DNA of 63,493 bases from an uncultured Eubacterium sp. (GTDB lineage: Bacteria; Bacillota; Clostridia; Lachnospirales; Lachnospiraceae), in assembly GCA_934322085.1 (NCBI GenBank), contig CAKRGF010000012.1, forward strand, positions 1-63,493, given 5' to 3'. How positions within the stretch are numbered: the stretch's first letter is position 1; each line of letters opens with the position of its first letter. The notes beneath the pieces are model-generated. The model was not told the origin of the DNA. It did not search any database and worked only from the letters and a program-made list of their open reading frames with translations. Below are positions 34,847-43,848 of this stretch, piece after piece. A program made the translations under genes and the position numbers.

Positions 34847-35824
34847 TTAACAAACCCGCACGGTAATTTCTCCCGTACGCAGAATCTCCTGTGTATGGTC
34901 TTCCTTTTCCACAATTAATCCACCGTCTTCATCAATTGCAACAGCAGTTCCATATTCCCAATCCGTTCCGCTTGTAAAGCGGATCTTTTTCCCGAGAACA
35001 TTCGACCACTTACGGTAATCTTCCATAAAACTTTTATCTGGTAAATCCTGATATAACTTACATAAATTCTCGATAATTGCTGCTACTAATTCATTGCGCG
35101 GAATCTTTTCATCCTCTTCGCATACTGTACCGGCAATCTCTTTGATTTCATCCGGATAGCCTTCCTTTGGCATATGATAATTGATTCCAATTCCCACGAC
35201 AACCGTATCAATCCGTCCAGACTCAAAATCGGACACTGCCTCGGTCAAAATGCCACATATCTTTTTTCCGTTCAGATAAACGTCATTCACCCACTTAATC
35301 TCCGGTTCCTGTGAAAGGACATCCCGAATCGCACGACATACCGCAACAGAAGCCGCTGTTGTAATCAGGACAACATCCTGAGAAATTTCCGGTTTTGGAC
35401 GGAATAAAACACTCATGTAAATCCCGCTTCCATCCGGCGAATAAAAACTTCGCCCGCGTCTGCCGCGTCCATTTGTCTGTTTTTCGGCAAGTATCACAAG
35501 TCCCTCGCCTTCACCATTCAGTGCACACCGCTTTGCTTCCATATTCGTGGAATCAATGCACTTAAATACTTTGATTTTCTGACTGTCATACGGCTTATGC
35601 AGGCACAGCCGGATTCCTTCCTCCGACAGCACATCGCTTTCTTCTTTCAGGCGGTAGCCACGGTTATTCACTGCCTGAATCTGATAGCCTTCTTTTTTCA
35701 GAGTATTCACTGCCTTCCAGATAGCCGACCTCGTCACGCCAAGTGATTCTGCCATCTCCTGTCCGGACAAATCTCTTTCCCTGCTTGCCTCTAACAGTTT
35801 CAATACTTCCGTCTTTACACTCAT
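34847..35824 (-). CDS. birA: Biotin-protein ligase/biotin operon repressor, HTH form
   Basis: The 325-residue bifunctional (group II) BirA has an N-terminal winged helix (residues 1-65: LSGQEMAESLGVTRSAIWKAVNTLKKEGYQI). The ligase domain has GRGRRGRSFYSPDGSGIYMS and KWVNDVYLNGKKICGILTEA, with a small C-terminal domain. It charges carboxylases with biotin and, because it has the DNA-binding domain, probably represses biotin genes; bioB at 29.2 kb has a suitable inverted repeat. Its start overlaps the stop of the U32 gene (ATGA), so translation is coupled. Confidence 0.95.
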   Translation of the reverse strand: MSVKTEVLKLLEASRERDLSGQEMAESLGVTRSAIWKAVNTLKKEGYQIQAVNNRGYRLKEESDVLSEEGIRLCLHKPYDSQKIKVFKCIDSTNMEAKRCALNGEGEGLVILAEKQTNGRGRRGRSFYSPDGSGIYMSVLFRPKPEISQDVVLITTAASVAVCRAIRDVLSQEPEIKWVNDVYLNGKKICGILTEAVSDFESGRIDTVVVGIGINYHMPKEGYPDEIKEIAGTVCEEDEKIPRNELVAAIIENLCKLYQDLPDKSFMEDYRKWSNVLGKKIRFTSGTDWEYGTAVAIDEDGGLIVEKEDHTQEILRTGEITVRVC

Positions 35825-37059
35825 TGTTCAATTCCTCGCATAATCTCACCGGCACAAACCACACCATCCACTTTCATACGGATTTTCTCTCCCGGATGCG
35901 GACAGGAATCTGTCTCTTCGCCATCCTCATTCAACATTTGCAGTACGGAAACTGTCTGATTTTCGCCGTTTTTCTTCATGATTTCAATCGTATCGCCAAC
36001 TCTGAATTTATTTTTCTGGTAAAATACCACATACCCATCTTCTGTTACTTCTTTCACCTGTCCAAGATAAACAGCGCCCTTCTGATAGGTATTGTTATCG
36101 TAAATCTGTGTTTCATGCGTTGGTTTTCCAAAGAAAAATCCAGTTGTGAACTGGCGGTAGGTGCATTTCGCAATTTCCGCCTGATAATACGGGATATTTT
36201 TCTTATATTTTTCCGGGTCTTCAAAATAATCATCCACTGCCTGACGGTACGTTCTGGCAACGACAGCAACATAAAGAGCCGTTTTCATACGCCCTTCAAT
36301 TTTAAAACTATCAACGCCTGCTTCCACTAACTCCGGGATGTGCTCAATCATACACAAATCCTTAGAATTGAAAATGTAAGTTCCCCTCTCGTTTTCCTCA
36401 ACCGGCAAATATTCACCCGGACGATTTTCTTCCATAATATAATATTTCCAGCGGCACGGGTGGGTACATGCACCAAGATTCGCGTCGCGGCCGGTAAAAT
36501 AATTGCTCAAAAGGCACCGTCCGGAATACGAAATACACATCGCACCATGGACAAATGTCTCGATTTCTAGTTCCTCCGGTATATGTGCATCAATATCCGC
36601 AATCTCTTTGATGGAGAGTTCACGCGCCGTCACAACGCGAGTCGCGCCCAATTTATGCCAAAACTGGAATGTGCGGTAATTCACATTATTTGCCTGCGTG
36701 CTGATATGAATATCAATTTCAGGGCAAATTTCCGTTGCAATCTGAAACACACCGGGGTCTGAAATAATCAAAGCATCCGGACCGATTTCTTTTAATTCTT
36801 CAAAATACTTCTGCACGCCCTCTAAATCTCTGTCATGTGCAGTAATATTTGCCGTTACATACACTTTTTTCCCGTGTTCGTGAGCAAAACGGATTCCCTC
36901 AGCCATATCTTCCTTAGAAAAGTTTTTCGCCTTTGCCCGCAGCCCATACATTTCACCGCCGATATAAACCGCATCGGCACCATAATAAACGGCTGTCTTT
37001 AATACTTCCAAACTACTTGCCGGGGCAAGAACCTCCGGCTTTTTTCGATTGTTAACCAT
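35821..37059 (-). CDS. trhP: U32-family peptidase, probable tRNA 5-hydroxyuridine synthesis protein
   Basis: The 412-residue U32-family protein has ADAVYIGGEMYGLRAKAKNF, ISTQANNVNYRTFQFW and the four-cysteine region CISYSGRCLLSNYFTGRD...CTHPCRW. Family members TrhP/YrrN-YrrO make 5-hydroxyuridine at tRNA position 34, using prephenate. The neighbouring upstream gene encodes a TrmR-like methyltransferase, which converts that base to 5-methoxyuridine, so the pair likely works on one tRNA modification. The gene starts 3 bases after the trmR stop. Confidence 0.88.
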   Translation of the reverse strand: MVNNRKKPEVLAPASSLEVLKTAVYYGADAVYIGGEMYGLRAKAKNFSKEDMAEGIRFAHEHGKKVYVTANITAHDRDLEGVQKYFEELKEIGPDALIISDPGVFQIATEICPEIDIHISTQANNVNYRTFQFWHKLGATRVVTARELSIKEIADIDAHIPEELEIETFVHGAMCISYSGRCLLSNYFTGRDANLGACTHPCRWKYYIMEENRPGEYLPVEENERGTYIFNSKDLCMIEHIPELVEAGVDSFKIEGRMKTALYVAVVARTYRQAVDDYFEDPEKYKKNIPYYQAEIAKCTYRQFTTGFFFGKPTHETQIYDNNTYQKGAVYLGQVKEVTEDGYVVFYQKNKFRVGDTIEIMKKNGENQTVSVLQMLNEDGEETDSCPHPGEKIRMKVDGVVCAGEIMRGIEQ

Positions 37060-37062
37060 GAA

Positions 37063-37746
37063 TTACTCTCCCTTTCCATTTCTTTTTTTCGTACTAATTG
37101 TCATGCCATCAGCAATCGGCAGACAGATTGTTTCTAATTCTTCTTTCTCACACAAAACTTGTAAATATTCCCGCATACGTCCATGTATCGTACGGTCTCT
37201 GCGCAGTACCGCATAACGGGATTCCAATACGTCACCATCATGAAAAATATTATCGGACACAAGCATCGCATCATCCGCCATCAAAGCAATAACATCCGGC
37301 AGAAAATTCAAATACTGCCCTTTCGCCGCATCCATAAAGATAAAATCATAAGATTTTTCTTTTATTAAAAGTTGTTTTAACACTTCCGCCGCATCACCTT
37401 CAAGCAGCGTAATCCGATTATCTTCATCCAGTCTCTCTAAATTCTTCCTCGCTTCTTTTAAACGCATCTCAACTTTTTCAATTGTCGTAATATGCGAAGA
37501 TTCCGGCAAATACTCGCGCATGCAAAGAGCGGAAAATCCAACCGCTGTTCCAATTTCCAAAACCTCTTTCGGCTTTCTCTCCCGCAGCAAAAAACGCAGC
37601 ATATCTCTTGTGCCAGACCTTATAATCGGCACATCCTCTGAAAGTGCCTTTCTCTCAAGCTCTTCTAATGGCTTTGGCAGCGGCTCTCTGTATTTTTCCA
37701 AAAACACTTCCATGCGGTCATGATGACTCGTCTTTGTGTGTACCAT
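37063..37746 (-). CDS. trmR: O-methyltransferase, probable tRNA 5-hydroxyuridine methyltransferase
   Basis: The 227-residue class I SAM methyltransferase has EVLEIGTAVGFSALCMRE for the SAM site, DFIFMDAAKGQYLNFLP and SDNIFHDGDV. It belongs to the YrrM/TrmR-type O-methyltransferases. The order trmR-U32 peptidase matches the arrangement in Bacillus subtilis, which supports the tRNA role. The start at 37746 follows AAGGAG; the longer frame has no site. Confidence 0.87.
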   Translation of the reverse strand: MVHTKTSHHDRMEVFLEKYREPLPKPLEELERKALSEDVPIIRSGTRDMLRFLLRERKPKEVLEIGTAVGFSALCMREYLPESSHITTIEKVEMRLKEARKNLERLDEDNRITLLEGDAAEVLKQLLIKEKSYDFIFMDAAKGQYLNFLPDVIALMADDAMLVSDNIFHDGDVLESRYAVLRRDRTIHGRMREYLQVLCEKEELETICLPIADGMTISTKKRNGKGE

Positions 37747-37769
37747 ATTTTCTCCTTTACTAAACGCAC

Positions 37770-37808
37770 AAAAAATCCCAGTCCTGCCATAAGAAAACAT
37801 GGGATTTT
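37770..37808 (-). terminator. Terminator after the MltG-like gene
   Basis: AAAATCCCA (37772-37780) pairs with TGGGATTTT (37800-37808). A T run follows on the minus strand. It separates the RNase J/MltG-like genes from trmR, which has its own ribosome binding site just downstream. Confidence 0.65.
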
Positions 37809-37820
37809 ATGTGATATCAT

Positions 37821-38180
37821 CTAAAACCCGTAAATTACACGGATAATTTCCTCATAGGTCATACTGCTGTTCAGCGTATAAATACCTTTCTGCATATCGG
37901 TTCCTTTGCGTTTCATCAACTGCATATGCACATAAAACGCAGCCGGATTACCAACCAAATCCTGATTCGACAGCCGCTTGGCTACTTCAAATTCACCATC
38001 ATCCTCCGATATGGTAAAAGCTTTTGTCTGTCCCGGCGGCAAATCTTTTGACGTATCGCCCACCGCCTCGCAGGCAAAGGAATAGCCGGCGCGGCACAGC
38101 TGTACACCACCAAATACAACCAAACCATAAAATACAATATTCAGTAATACAATTAGCATGGTTCGTACAGCTTTTAACAT
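37821..38180 (-). CDS. Short MltG-like (YceG N-terminal) membrane protein
   Basis: The 119-residue protein has one N-terminal membrane helix (residues 5-27). A small extracellular domain follows (FTISEDDGEFEVAKRLSNQDLVGNPAAFYVHMQLMKRKGTDMQKGIYTLNSSMTYEEIIRVI) that matches the LysM-like N-terminal part of the MltG endolytic transglycosylase. The catalytic YceG core is absent. It sits in the place where full-length MltG (YrrL) lies in the Bacillus block. The ribosome binding site overlaps the RNase J gene end. It may be a regulatory or reduced form. Confidence 0.78.
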   Translation of the reverse strand: MLKAVRTMLIVLLNIVFYGLVVFGGVQLCRAGYSFACEAVGDTSKDLPPGQTKAFTISEDDGEFEVAKRLSNQDLVGNPAAFYVHMQLMKRKGTDMQKGIYTLNSSMTYEEIIRVIYGF

Positions 38181-38183
38181 GGA

Positions 38184-39854
38184 TTATACCTCCATAATAA
38201 TTGGTAAAATAACCGGATTTCTCTTCATCTTCTTCCACAGGAAATCATTCAGGGAATCTTTAATTTCCGTTTTTATTCTTCCCCAATCCGTGATTCCTCT
38301 GTCATACAAACGGTCAAGTGCAATATTTACAACTTCATGGCACTCATCCATCAAATTTTCTGCCTCTCTGACATAGACAAAACCGCGGGATACAATATCC
38401 GGCCCTGCCAAAATTGTATTTGAGCCTTTCTCGAGTGTAAGTACCACAACCAAAAGACCATTTTCCGATAAGTGCTGGCGGTCACGAAGAACGATATTTC
38501 CTACATCGCCAATGCCAAGTCCATCGACCATAATCCCCTGTGCAACCGTTTTCCCAACAATCGTCGCACGGTCCTCACGGAGTTCCAAAATATCTCCGGA
38601 ACGTAAAATCTTAATATTTTCTTTTGGTACACCCATCTTCTGTGCTACTTCTGCCTGCCCCTGCAGATGGCGGTATTCACCATGCACCGGTATCGCAAAC
38701 TTCGGTTTCACAAGCGAATAAATCAATTTAATTTCTTCCTCACACGCATGCCCGGAAACATGAGTATCCTGAATAATTACTTTAGCACCTTTCTGGGAAA
38801 GTTCATTCATTACTTTTGATACCGATTTCTCATTACCCGGAATTGGACGGGAACTGAAAATAACAACATCCCCAGGTTTAATCGTAATTTTACGATGAAT
38901 ACTTGCAGCAATACGGGAAAGAGCTGCCATCGCCTCGCCCTGGCTTCCCGTCGTAATCAAAACAAGCTGCTCATCGGAATAATTCTTCATTTCTTCCAAG
39001 CTGATAATCATATTATCCGGCACCTGAATATAACCAAGTTCCACTGCCGTATTTACGATATTTACCATGCTTCGTCCTTCAATCACGACTTTGCGGTTCT
39101 GCTTCTTCGCCGAATTAATAATCTGCTGCACACGGTCTACATTCGAAGCAAAAGTTGCCACAATAATACGGTTGTGTACATTTTCCTCAAAAATCGAATC
39201 AAAGGTCGCGCCAACCGTACGCTCCGACTCGGTAAAGCCCGGTTTTAAAACATTCGTACTATCACACATCAGGGCAAGTACACCTTTTTTACCAAGTTCA
39301 CCAAAACGAGCCAAATCAATTGTGTCTCCGTAAACCGGCGTATAATCCACCTTAAAGTCACCGGTGTGTACAACAATTCCTGCCGGTGTATAGATGGCTA
39401 AAGCCGCTGAATCCGCAATACTGTGATTCGTCCGGATAAACTCAATACGGAAATCACCTAAGTTAATATACTGACCGTAAGTAACCACTTTTCTCTTTAC
39501 ATTGTTTAACAAATTATGCTCTTTTAACTTATTCTCGATAATTGCCATTGTAAGTTTCGTCGCATAAATCGGAACATTCAATTCTTTTAACACGTATGGC
39601 AGGGAACCAATGTGATCCTCATGTCCATGCGTGATGACAAAGCCCTTCACTTTGTCTCTGTTATCCTGCAAATACGTGATGTCCGGAATTACTAAATCCA
39701 CACCTAACATATCATCTTCTGGGAAAGCCAGTCCGCAGTCCACTACAATAATGCTCTCTTCCGTCTCAAACGCCGTAATGTTCATTCCAATCTGCTCCAA
39801 ACCTCCAAGCGGAATGATTTTTACGCGCTCTTCCCCTGTTTTTTTCTTTTTCAA
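38184..39854 (-). CDS. rnj: Ribonuclease J
   Basis: The 556-residue metallo-beta-lactamase/beta-CASP RNase has the motif THGHEDHIGSLPYVL, IRTNHSIADSAALAI, THVSGHACEEE, PVHGEYRHLQGQ and a C-terminal domain. It combines 5'-to-3' exonuclease and endonuclease activity in mRNA decay and rRNA maturation. The start is a TTG codon at 39854, with AGAGGTG 9 bases upstream; no ATG is placed better. It lies downstream of DUF1292 in the IreB-RuvX block. Confidence 0.96.
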   Translation of the reverse strand: MKKKKTGEERVKIIPLGGLEQIGMNITAFETEESIIVVDCGLAFPEDDMLGVDLVIPDITYLQDNRDKVKGFVITHGHEDHIGSLPYVLKELNVPIYATKLTMAIIENKLKEHNLLNNVKRKVVTYGQYINLGDFRIEFIRTNHSIADSAALAIYTPAGIVVHTGDFKVDYTPVYGDTIDLARFGELGKKGVLALMCDSTNVLKPGFTESERTVGATFDSIFEENVHNRIIVATFASNVDRVQQIINSAKKQNRKVVIEGRSMVNIVNTAVELGYIQVPDNMIISLEEMKNYSDEQLVLITTGSQGEAMAALSRIAASIHRKITIKPGDVVIFSSRPIPGNEKSVSKVMNELSQKGAKVIIQDTHVSGHACEEEIKLIYSLVKPKFAIPVHGEYRHLQGQAEVAQKMGVPKENIKILRSGDILELREDRATIVGKTVAQGIMVDGLGIGDVGNIVLRDRQHLSENGLLVVVLTLEKGSNTILAGPDIVSRGFVYVREAENLMDECHEVVNIALDRLYDRGITDWGRIKTEIKDSLNDFLWKKMKRNPVILPIIMEV

Positions 39855-39869
39855 TTTTATTACACCTCT

Positions 39870-40142
39870 CTATTCTAATCTTAATTCTACATCATCTAAT
39901 AATTCTTCTAAGTACTTTGAAATGATTTTCAACTCTTTCTCATCATCTACAACCTGATATGTTACCAGCTCGTCCTCTGTTTCCTCTCTCAAAATCATTG
40001 CCTCTGCTTCCTCGTCCTCCACCGAATCTGTCACAAGAAGATACGATACCCCTGCAATATCTGCTTTTTCCAACACAAAAAAAGCCTCCTCGCTGCCATC
40101 GTCAGCCGTAAGCATAATAAGTCCATTTTCGTTTTCTGACAT
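39870..40142 (-). CDS. DUF1292 family protein
   Basis: The 90-residue acidic protein matches DUF1292 (YrzB type): IMLTADDGSEEAFFVLEKADIAGVSYLLVTD. Its role is unknown; it is almost always encoded next to IreB and RuvX, as here. It starts behind GGAGG and lies 9 bases after the ruvX stop. Confidence 0.92.
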   Translation of the reverse strand: MSENENGLIMLTADDGSEEAFFVLEKADIAGVSYLLVTDSVEDEEAEAMILREETEDELVTYQVVDDEKELKIISKYLEELLDDVELRLE

Positions 40143-40151
40143 GAAATCCTC

Positions 40152-40574
40152 CTAATTGCGTATGGAATCTAAATAGCCTTGTAAAATCAGAGAAGCTGCA
40201 ATCTTATCCACATACGTCTTTCGATGTTCCGAGCGCACTCCACCTTCTTTTAACACATCCATGGCTGAAACCGTGCTGAGCCGTTCGTCCCACAGCACTA
40301 CTTCTAACCCTGTTCTAGCCTTTAGTTTTTCCATAAATTCTTTCGTTCGCTCGACACGCTCCCCCTCGGAATTATTCATATTCTTCGGGTAGCCAAGCAC
40401 AATACGTCCTACGTCATTTTCCTCCGCAAGTACCTGAATACGTGCCAGAGTCTGTCGTAATTTGTTTTCACTTTTTCTTTTTATAACTTCAACCGGTTGG
40501 GCAGTCAAAAGCATGGAGTCGCTAATCGCCACACCAACTGTCACCGAGCCGTAATCAAGTCCCATGATCTTCAA
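40152..40574 (-). CDS. ruvX: Putative pre-16S rRNA nuclease/Holliday junction resolvase RuvX (YqgF)
   Basis: The 140-residue RNase H-fold protein has GLDYGSVTVGVAISD with a catalytic Asp, IVLGYPKNMNNSEGERV and LWDERLSTVSA. YqgF homologues process 16S rRNA ends and may cut Holliday junctions. The start is probably a TTG at 40574, with AGG about 8 bases before it, giving the typical KIMGLDYG N terminus; an ATG 9 bases later is the alternative. Confidence 0.93.
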   Translation of the reverse strand: MKIMGLDYGSVTVGVAISDSMLLTAQPVEVIKRKSENKLRQTLARIQVLAEENDVGRIVLGYPKNMNNSEGERVERTKEFMEKLKARTGLEVVLWDERLSTVSAMDVLKEGGVRSEHRKTYVDKIAASLILQGYLDSIRN

Positions 40575-40583
40575 AATAAATAC

Positions 40584-40850
40584 CTAGTCTTCCTTGAGAT
40601 TATTCTCAATATAGTCTTCCAAAAATACTTCGATAATTTCGTCACGCTCTGCACGCATAACTAAACTTCTCGCACCTTTGTGACTGGTAATATAAGTCGG
40701 GTCTCCCGACATCAGATACCCAACAATCTGATTAACCGGATTGTAGCCTTTTTCCGTCAATGCAGAATATACTGCCGCAATCACATCACGGACATCCAAA
40801 TCTTTCTCCGCCTCAACCTTAAAGTATTGCGTATTATTCAATTCCTGCAT
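40584..40850 (-). CDS. ireB: IreB-family regulatory phosphoprotein
   Basis: The 88-residue protein matches IreB (UPF0297, YrzL): VRDVIAAVYSALTEKGYNPVNQIVGYLMSGDPTYITSHKGARSLV. In Enterococcus it is phosphorylated by the Ser/Thr kinase IreK and lowers cephalosporin resistance. It is the first gene of the ireB-ruvX-DUF1292-RNase J transcript, with a promoter at 40888-40916. Confidence 0.94.
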   Translation of the reverse strand: MQELNNTQYFKVEAEKDLDVRDVIAAVYSALTEKGYNPVNQIVGYLMSGDPTYITSHKGARSLVMRAERDEIIEVFLEDYIENNLKED

Positions 40851-40887
40851 GCCGCCACATCCTTTCTATAATCATACCCAATTACTA

Positions 40888-40916
40888 TCATTGTAATATA
40901 TATAGCCTCAATTCGC
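40888..40916 (-). promoter_or_regulatory. Promoter of the ireB operon
   Basis: On the minus strand TTGCGA (40911-40916), a 17-base spacer and TACAAT (40888-40893) lie about 40 bases before the ireB start. Confidence 0.7.
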
Positions 40917-41065
40917 AAGAGTTTTTTGCATGAAGTTTATCTCCGCAATCTTATAATTTTTCCACTAAGCATAGCAGAAGAACGGCAGCCATCATCTTTT
41001 TCTATGTGATATGCAACCATATTCATCCTATCACAAAACTGTAAACTACCGTTTTCCCTAACAAA

Positions 41066-41491
41066 TCAGTCCAAAGTCTCCAAATTTGATGTGCAGTGTG
41101 GGCATCGGCTCGCCTCAATATCAATTTCACTTTTACAAAACGGGCAGACTTTAACGGCCGGTTCTTGTTTTTCTTCCTCTTTATTTCGGGAGAACCGGTT
41201 GCTAATCGTATTCATCACTTTTACAATCAAAAAGACAACAAACGCCATAATCAGAAAGTTGATTACCGTTGTCAGAAAACTTCCGTAGTTCAATGTCACA
41301 TCGCCAATAATGTTCCAACTCAACCGGTCAAAATTCATACCACCAAACAAACCAAGAATCGGATTAATAATATCTTTTACCAAGGAGGAAACAACATTCG
41401 TAAATGCGCCACCAATAATGATACCAACGGCCATATCCATGACGTTGCCACGGCTAATAAATTCTTTAAATTCGCTGATTACTTTTTTCAT
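41066..41491 (-). CDS. mscL: Large-conductance mechanosensitive channel with C-terminal zinc ribbon
   Basis: The 141-residue channel protein has the MscL N terminus (FKEFISRGNVMDMAVGIIIGGAFT), two membrane helices and a charged linker. The C terminus carries CPFCKSEIDIEASRCPHC, a four-cysteine zinc ribbon not found in the classical channel. It opens under membrane tension to release solutes. The start at 41491 follows GGAGG. Confidence 0.95.
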   Translation of the reverse strand: MKKVISEFKEFISRGNVMDMAVGIIIGGAFTNVVSSLVKDIINPILGLFGGMNFDRLSWNIIGDVTLNYGSFLTTVINFLIMAFVVFLIVKVMNTISNRFSRNKEEEKQEPAVKVCPFCKSEIDIEASRCPHCTSNLETLD

Positions 41492-41528
41492 CTGATACCT
41501 CCAGCATCTGCTTTTGTATTTTGTTTTA

Positions 41529-41557
41529 ATCATACACTAGAAAAATCCGTTTGACAA
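41529..41557 (-). promoter_or_regulatory. Promoter of mscL
   Basis: On the minus strand TTGTCA (41552-41557), 17 bases and TATGAT (41529-41534) lie 38 bases upstream of mscL. The same segment overlaps promoter-like sequence for the divergent GH95 gene. Confidence 0.6.
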
Positions 41558-41592
41558 TTGTATAATGTTACAAAAAAGGAAAAAGGAGCAAT

Positions 41593-43818
41593 ATGATGAG
41601 CCAGCTATTTTACTATACACCGTCAGGCGGTGACTGGAACAAAGCGCTTCCGATTGGGAATGGAAAACTGGGAGCCATGATCTTTGGCGAGGAGCACGAA
41701 GAACATTTTCAGCTTAACGAAGATTCCGTTTGGTTTGGAGCAAAGAGAAACCGAAACAATGCAGATGCCAGAAAACATCTGGATAGAATCCGTGAATTAA
41801 TTTTAAATGGAGAAATTTCAGAGGCGGAAAATCTCTGTAAATATGCCCTGTCCGGCACACCACAGAGCCAGCACAGTTACCAGACACTGGGCGATGTTTA
41901 TTTTGATTTCTACGGTGTGCGAAAAAACACGAAAGATTTTAAACGTACACTTGATTTATTAACCGCCGTACATACTTCAAAAGTCACGGATGCAGACACC
42001 GGCTTTTTATATAAAATCGAGACTTTTTCCGACTTCGACACAAACTGCATTGCTGCCCATTTTACGAGTACTAATCCGGACGGGCTTTCTTTGGCTGCCT
42101 CCTTACAGCGTGGCTCTTTTTATGAGACGACCACCCACACAGACGACACGCTGTTAATTTCCGGCAGACTCGGCGGCGGGGATGAAACTTTCTGTGCCGG
42201 TATGCGCTTTGTCATTTCGGATGGCACACAAACAGGCATGGGCGAACATTTGTTAGCCGAACATTCCTCTTCCATTACCGTATTACTGACAGCGGCAACT
42301 ACATTCCGTCATAAAAATCCGGAAGAAACAGTAAAAGAAATATTAAAAAAAGCAGCTTTCATTCCATATGAGAAATTGAAAGAAAAACACGTCAAAGAAT
42401 ACCGCTCATATTTTGACCGCATGCATTTGTCACTTCCTTATGATTCATCTCTTGATGCCCTTCCAACAGATGAAAGACTTGCACGTATTGATAAGGAACA
42501 CCCGGATAACGGACTCATTAACACGTACTTTGATTTTGGCAGATATCTGTTAATTAGTTCCAGCCGCGGCGACTGTCTTCCGGCAAATCTTCAGGGCATC
42601 TGGAATGATTCTTTAAGTGCACCGTGGGGAAGCAAATTTACCATTAATATCAACACAGAAATGAATTACTGGCCGGCATTATCCTGCCGGTTAGCCGACT
42701 GCGAAAAACCGCTTTTTACACATATGCTGCGCATGTTGGAAAACGGAAAACAAACCGCTAAAGAAATGTATGACTGCCGTGGTTTTGTTGCCCATCACAA
42801 CACGGATTTATGGGGTGATACAGCACCGCAGGACATTTACATTCCTGCTACTTACTGGGTTATGGGCGGTGCATGGCTTGCCACCCATATCTGGAACTAT
42901 TACAGTTACACAAAAGACCTTGATTTTCTCAAAGAAATGTACCCATTTTTACGAGAATGTGTTGCCTTTTTTATGGATTTTCTCATCGAAGTTAATGGCG
43001 AATTGGTAACCTGCCCTTCTGTGTCACCGGAAAATACTTATATAATGAAAGATGGCACACAAGGACGCTTGTCTTACGGCGTTACGATGGACAATGAAAT
43101 TCTCCACGAATTATTTGACCATTTTGAAAAGTCCTCCACATTGTTACAAGAAACCGATATCGATTTTTGCCAAAGAGCAAAAGAAATGGCAGAAAAAATA
43201 CCAAAAATCAAAATTGGAAAACACGGACAGATTATGGAATGGATGAAAGATTATGATGAAGCAGAACCGGGACACCGCCACATCTCACATTTGTGGGCAC
43301 TTCATCCGGCTTTCCAGATTACACCGGATGGCACACCTGATTTATGCGCTGCTGCCAAAATCACGTTGCAAAGACGTCTTAGTGAAGGCGGCGGCCACAC
43401 CGGCTGGAGCCGTGCGTGGATTATGAATATGTATGCCAGATTATGGGACGGAGAAAATGCTTACAAACAGCTTTTACTCCTCTTTTCCAACTCAACTTTG
43501 CCAAATCTGTTTGACACGCATCCGCCATTTCAAATTGATGGTAATTTCGGCTCAATTGCTGCCATCGCAGAAATGCTTTTACAGTCGAGAGAAGACAAAA
43601 CAATTCTTCTTCCTGCACTTCCAAACGCATGGCAGGATGGATTTGTAAGAGGAATCTGTGGCAGAGAAAACATCCGTTATGACATCCGCTGGAGCAAAGG
43701 AGTCCTTTCCGATGTTACCCTGCACGCAGGCTCTGACACCTCCATCATTCTCTGCTATGGGAAGAAAGAAAAACGCCTCACCCTGCAAGAAGGTGAGACG
43801 TTATCTGTATCATTTTAA
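41593..43818 (+). CDS. GH95 alpha-L-fucosidase, cytoplasmic
   Basis: The 741-residue glycoside hydrolase has the GH95 N terminus (ALPIGNGKLGAMIFGEEHEEHFQLNEDSVWFG), VAHHNTDLWGDTAPQ, the SPENTY motif and PPFQIDGNFGSIAAIAEML near the C terminus. GH95 enzymes remove alpha-1,2-linked fucose (some act on galactose) from mucin or milk glycans. There is no signal peptide, so it acts on imported sugars. AAGGAG precedes the start. A second glycosidase (GH2) is encoded 9 kb downstream on the same strand. Confidence 0.94.
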   Translation: MMSQLFYYTPSGGDWNKALPIGNGKLGAMIFGEEHEEHFQLNEDSVWFGAKRNRNNADARKHLDRIRELILNGEISEAENLCKYALSGTPQSQHSYQTLGDVYFDFYGVRKNTKDFKRTLDLLTAVHTSKVTDADTGFLYKIETFSDFDTNCIAAHFTSTNPDGLSLAASLQRGSFYETTTHTDDTLLISGRLGGGDETFCAGMRFVISDGTQTGMGEHLLAEHSSSITVLLTAATTFRHKNPEETVKEILKKAAFIPYEKLKEKHVKEYRSYFDRMHLSLPYDSSLDALPTDERLARIDKEHPDNGLINTYFDFGRYLLISSSRGDCLPANLQGIWNDSLSAPWGSKFTININTEMNYWPALSCRLADCEKPLFTHMLRMLENGKQTAKEMYDCRGFVAHHNTDLWGDTAPQDIYIPATYWVMGGAWLATHIWNYYSYTKDLDFLKEMYPFLRECVAFFMDFLIEVNGELVTCPSVSPENTYIMKDGTQGRLSYGVTMDNEILHELFDHFEKSSTLLQETDIDFCQRAKEMAEKIPKIKIGKHGQIMEWMKDYDEAEPGHRHISHLWALHPAFQITPDGTPDLCAAAKITLQRRLSEGGGHTGWSRAWIMNMYARLWDGENAYKQLLLLFSNSTLPNLFDTHPPFQIDGNFGSIAAIAEMLLQSREDKTILLPALPNAWQDGFVRGICGRENIRYDIRWSKGVLSDVTLHAGSDTSIILCYGKKEKRLTLQEGETLSVSF

Positions 43819-43848
43819 TCATTTAGGAGTGTAATCGTTTTACTTTTA

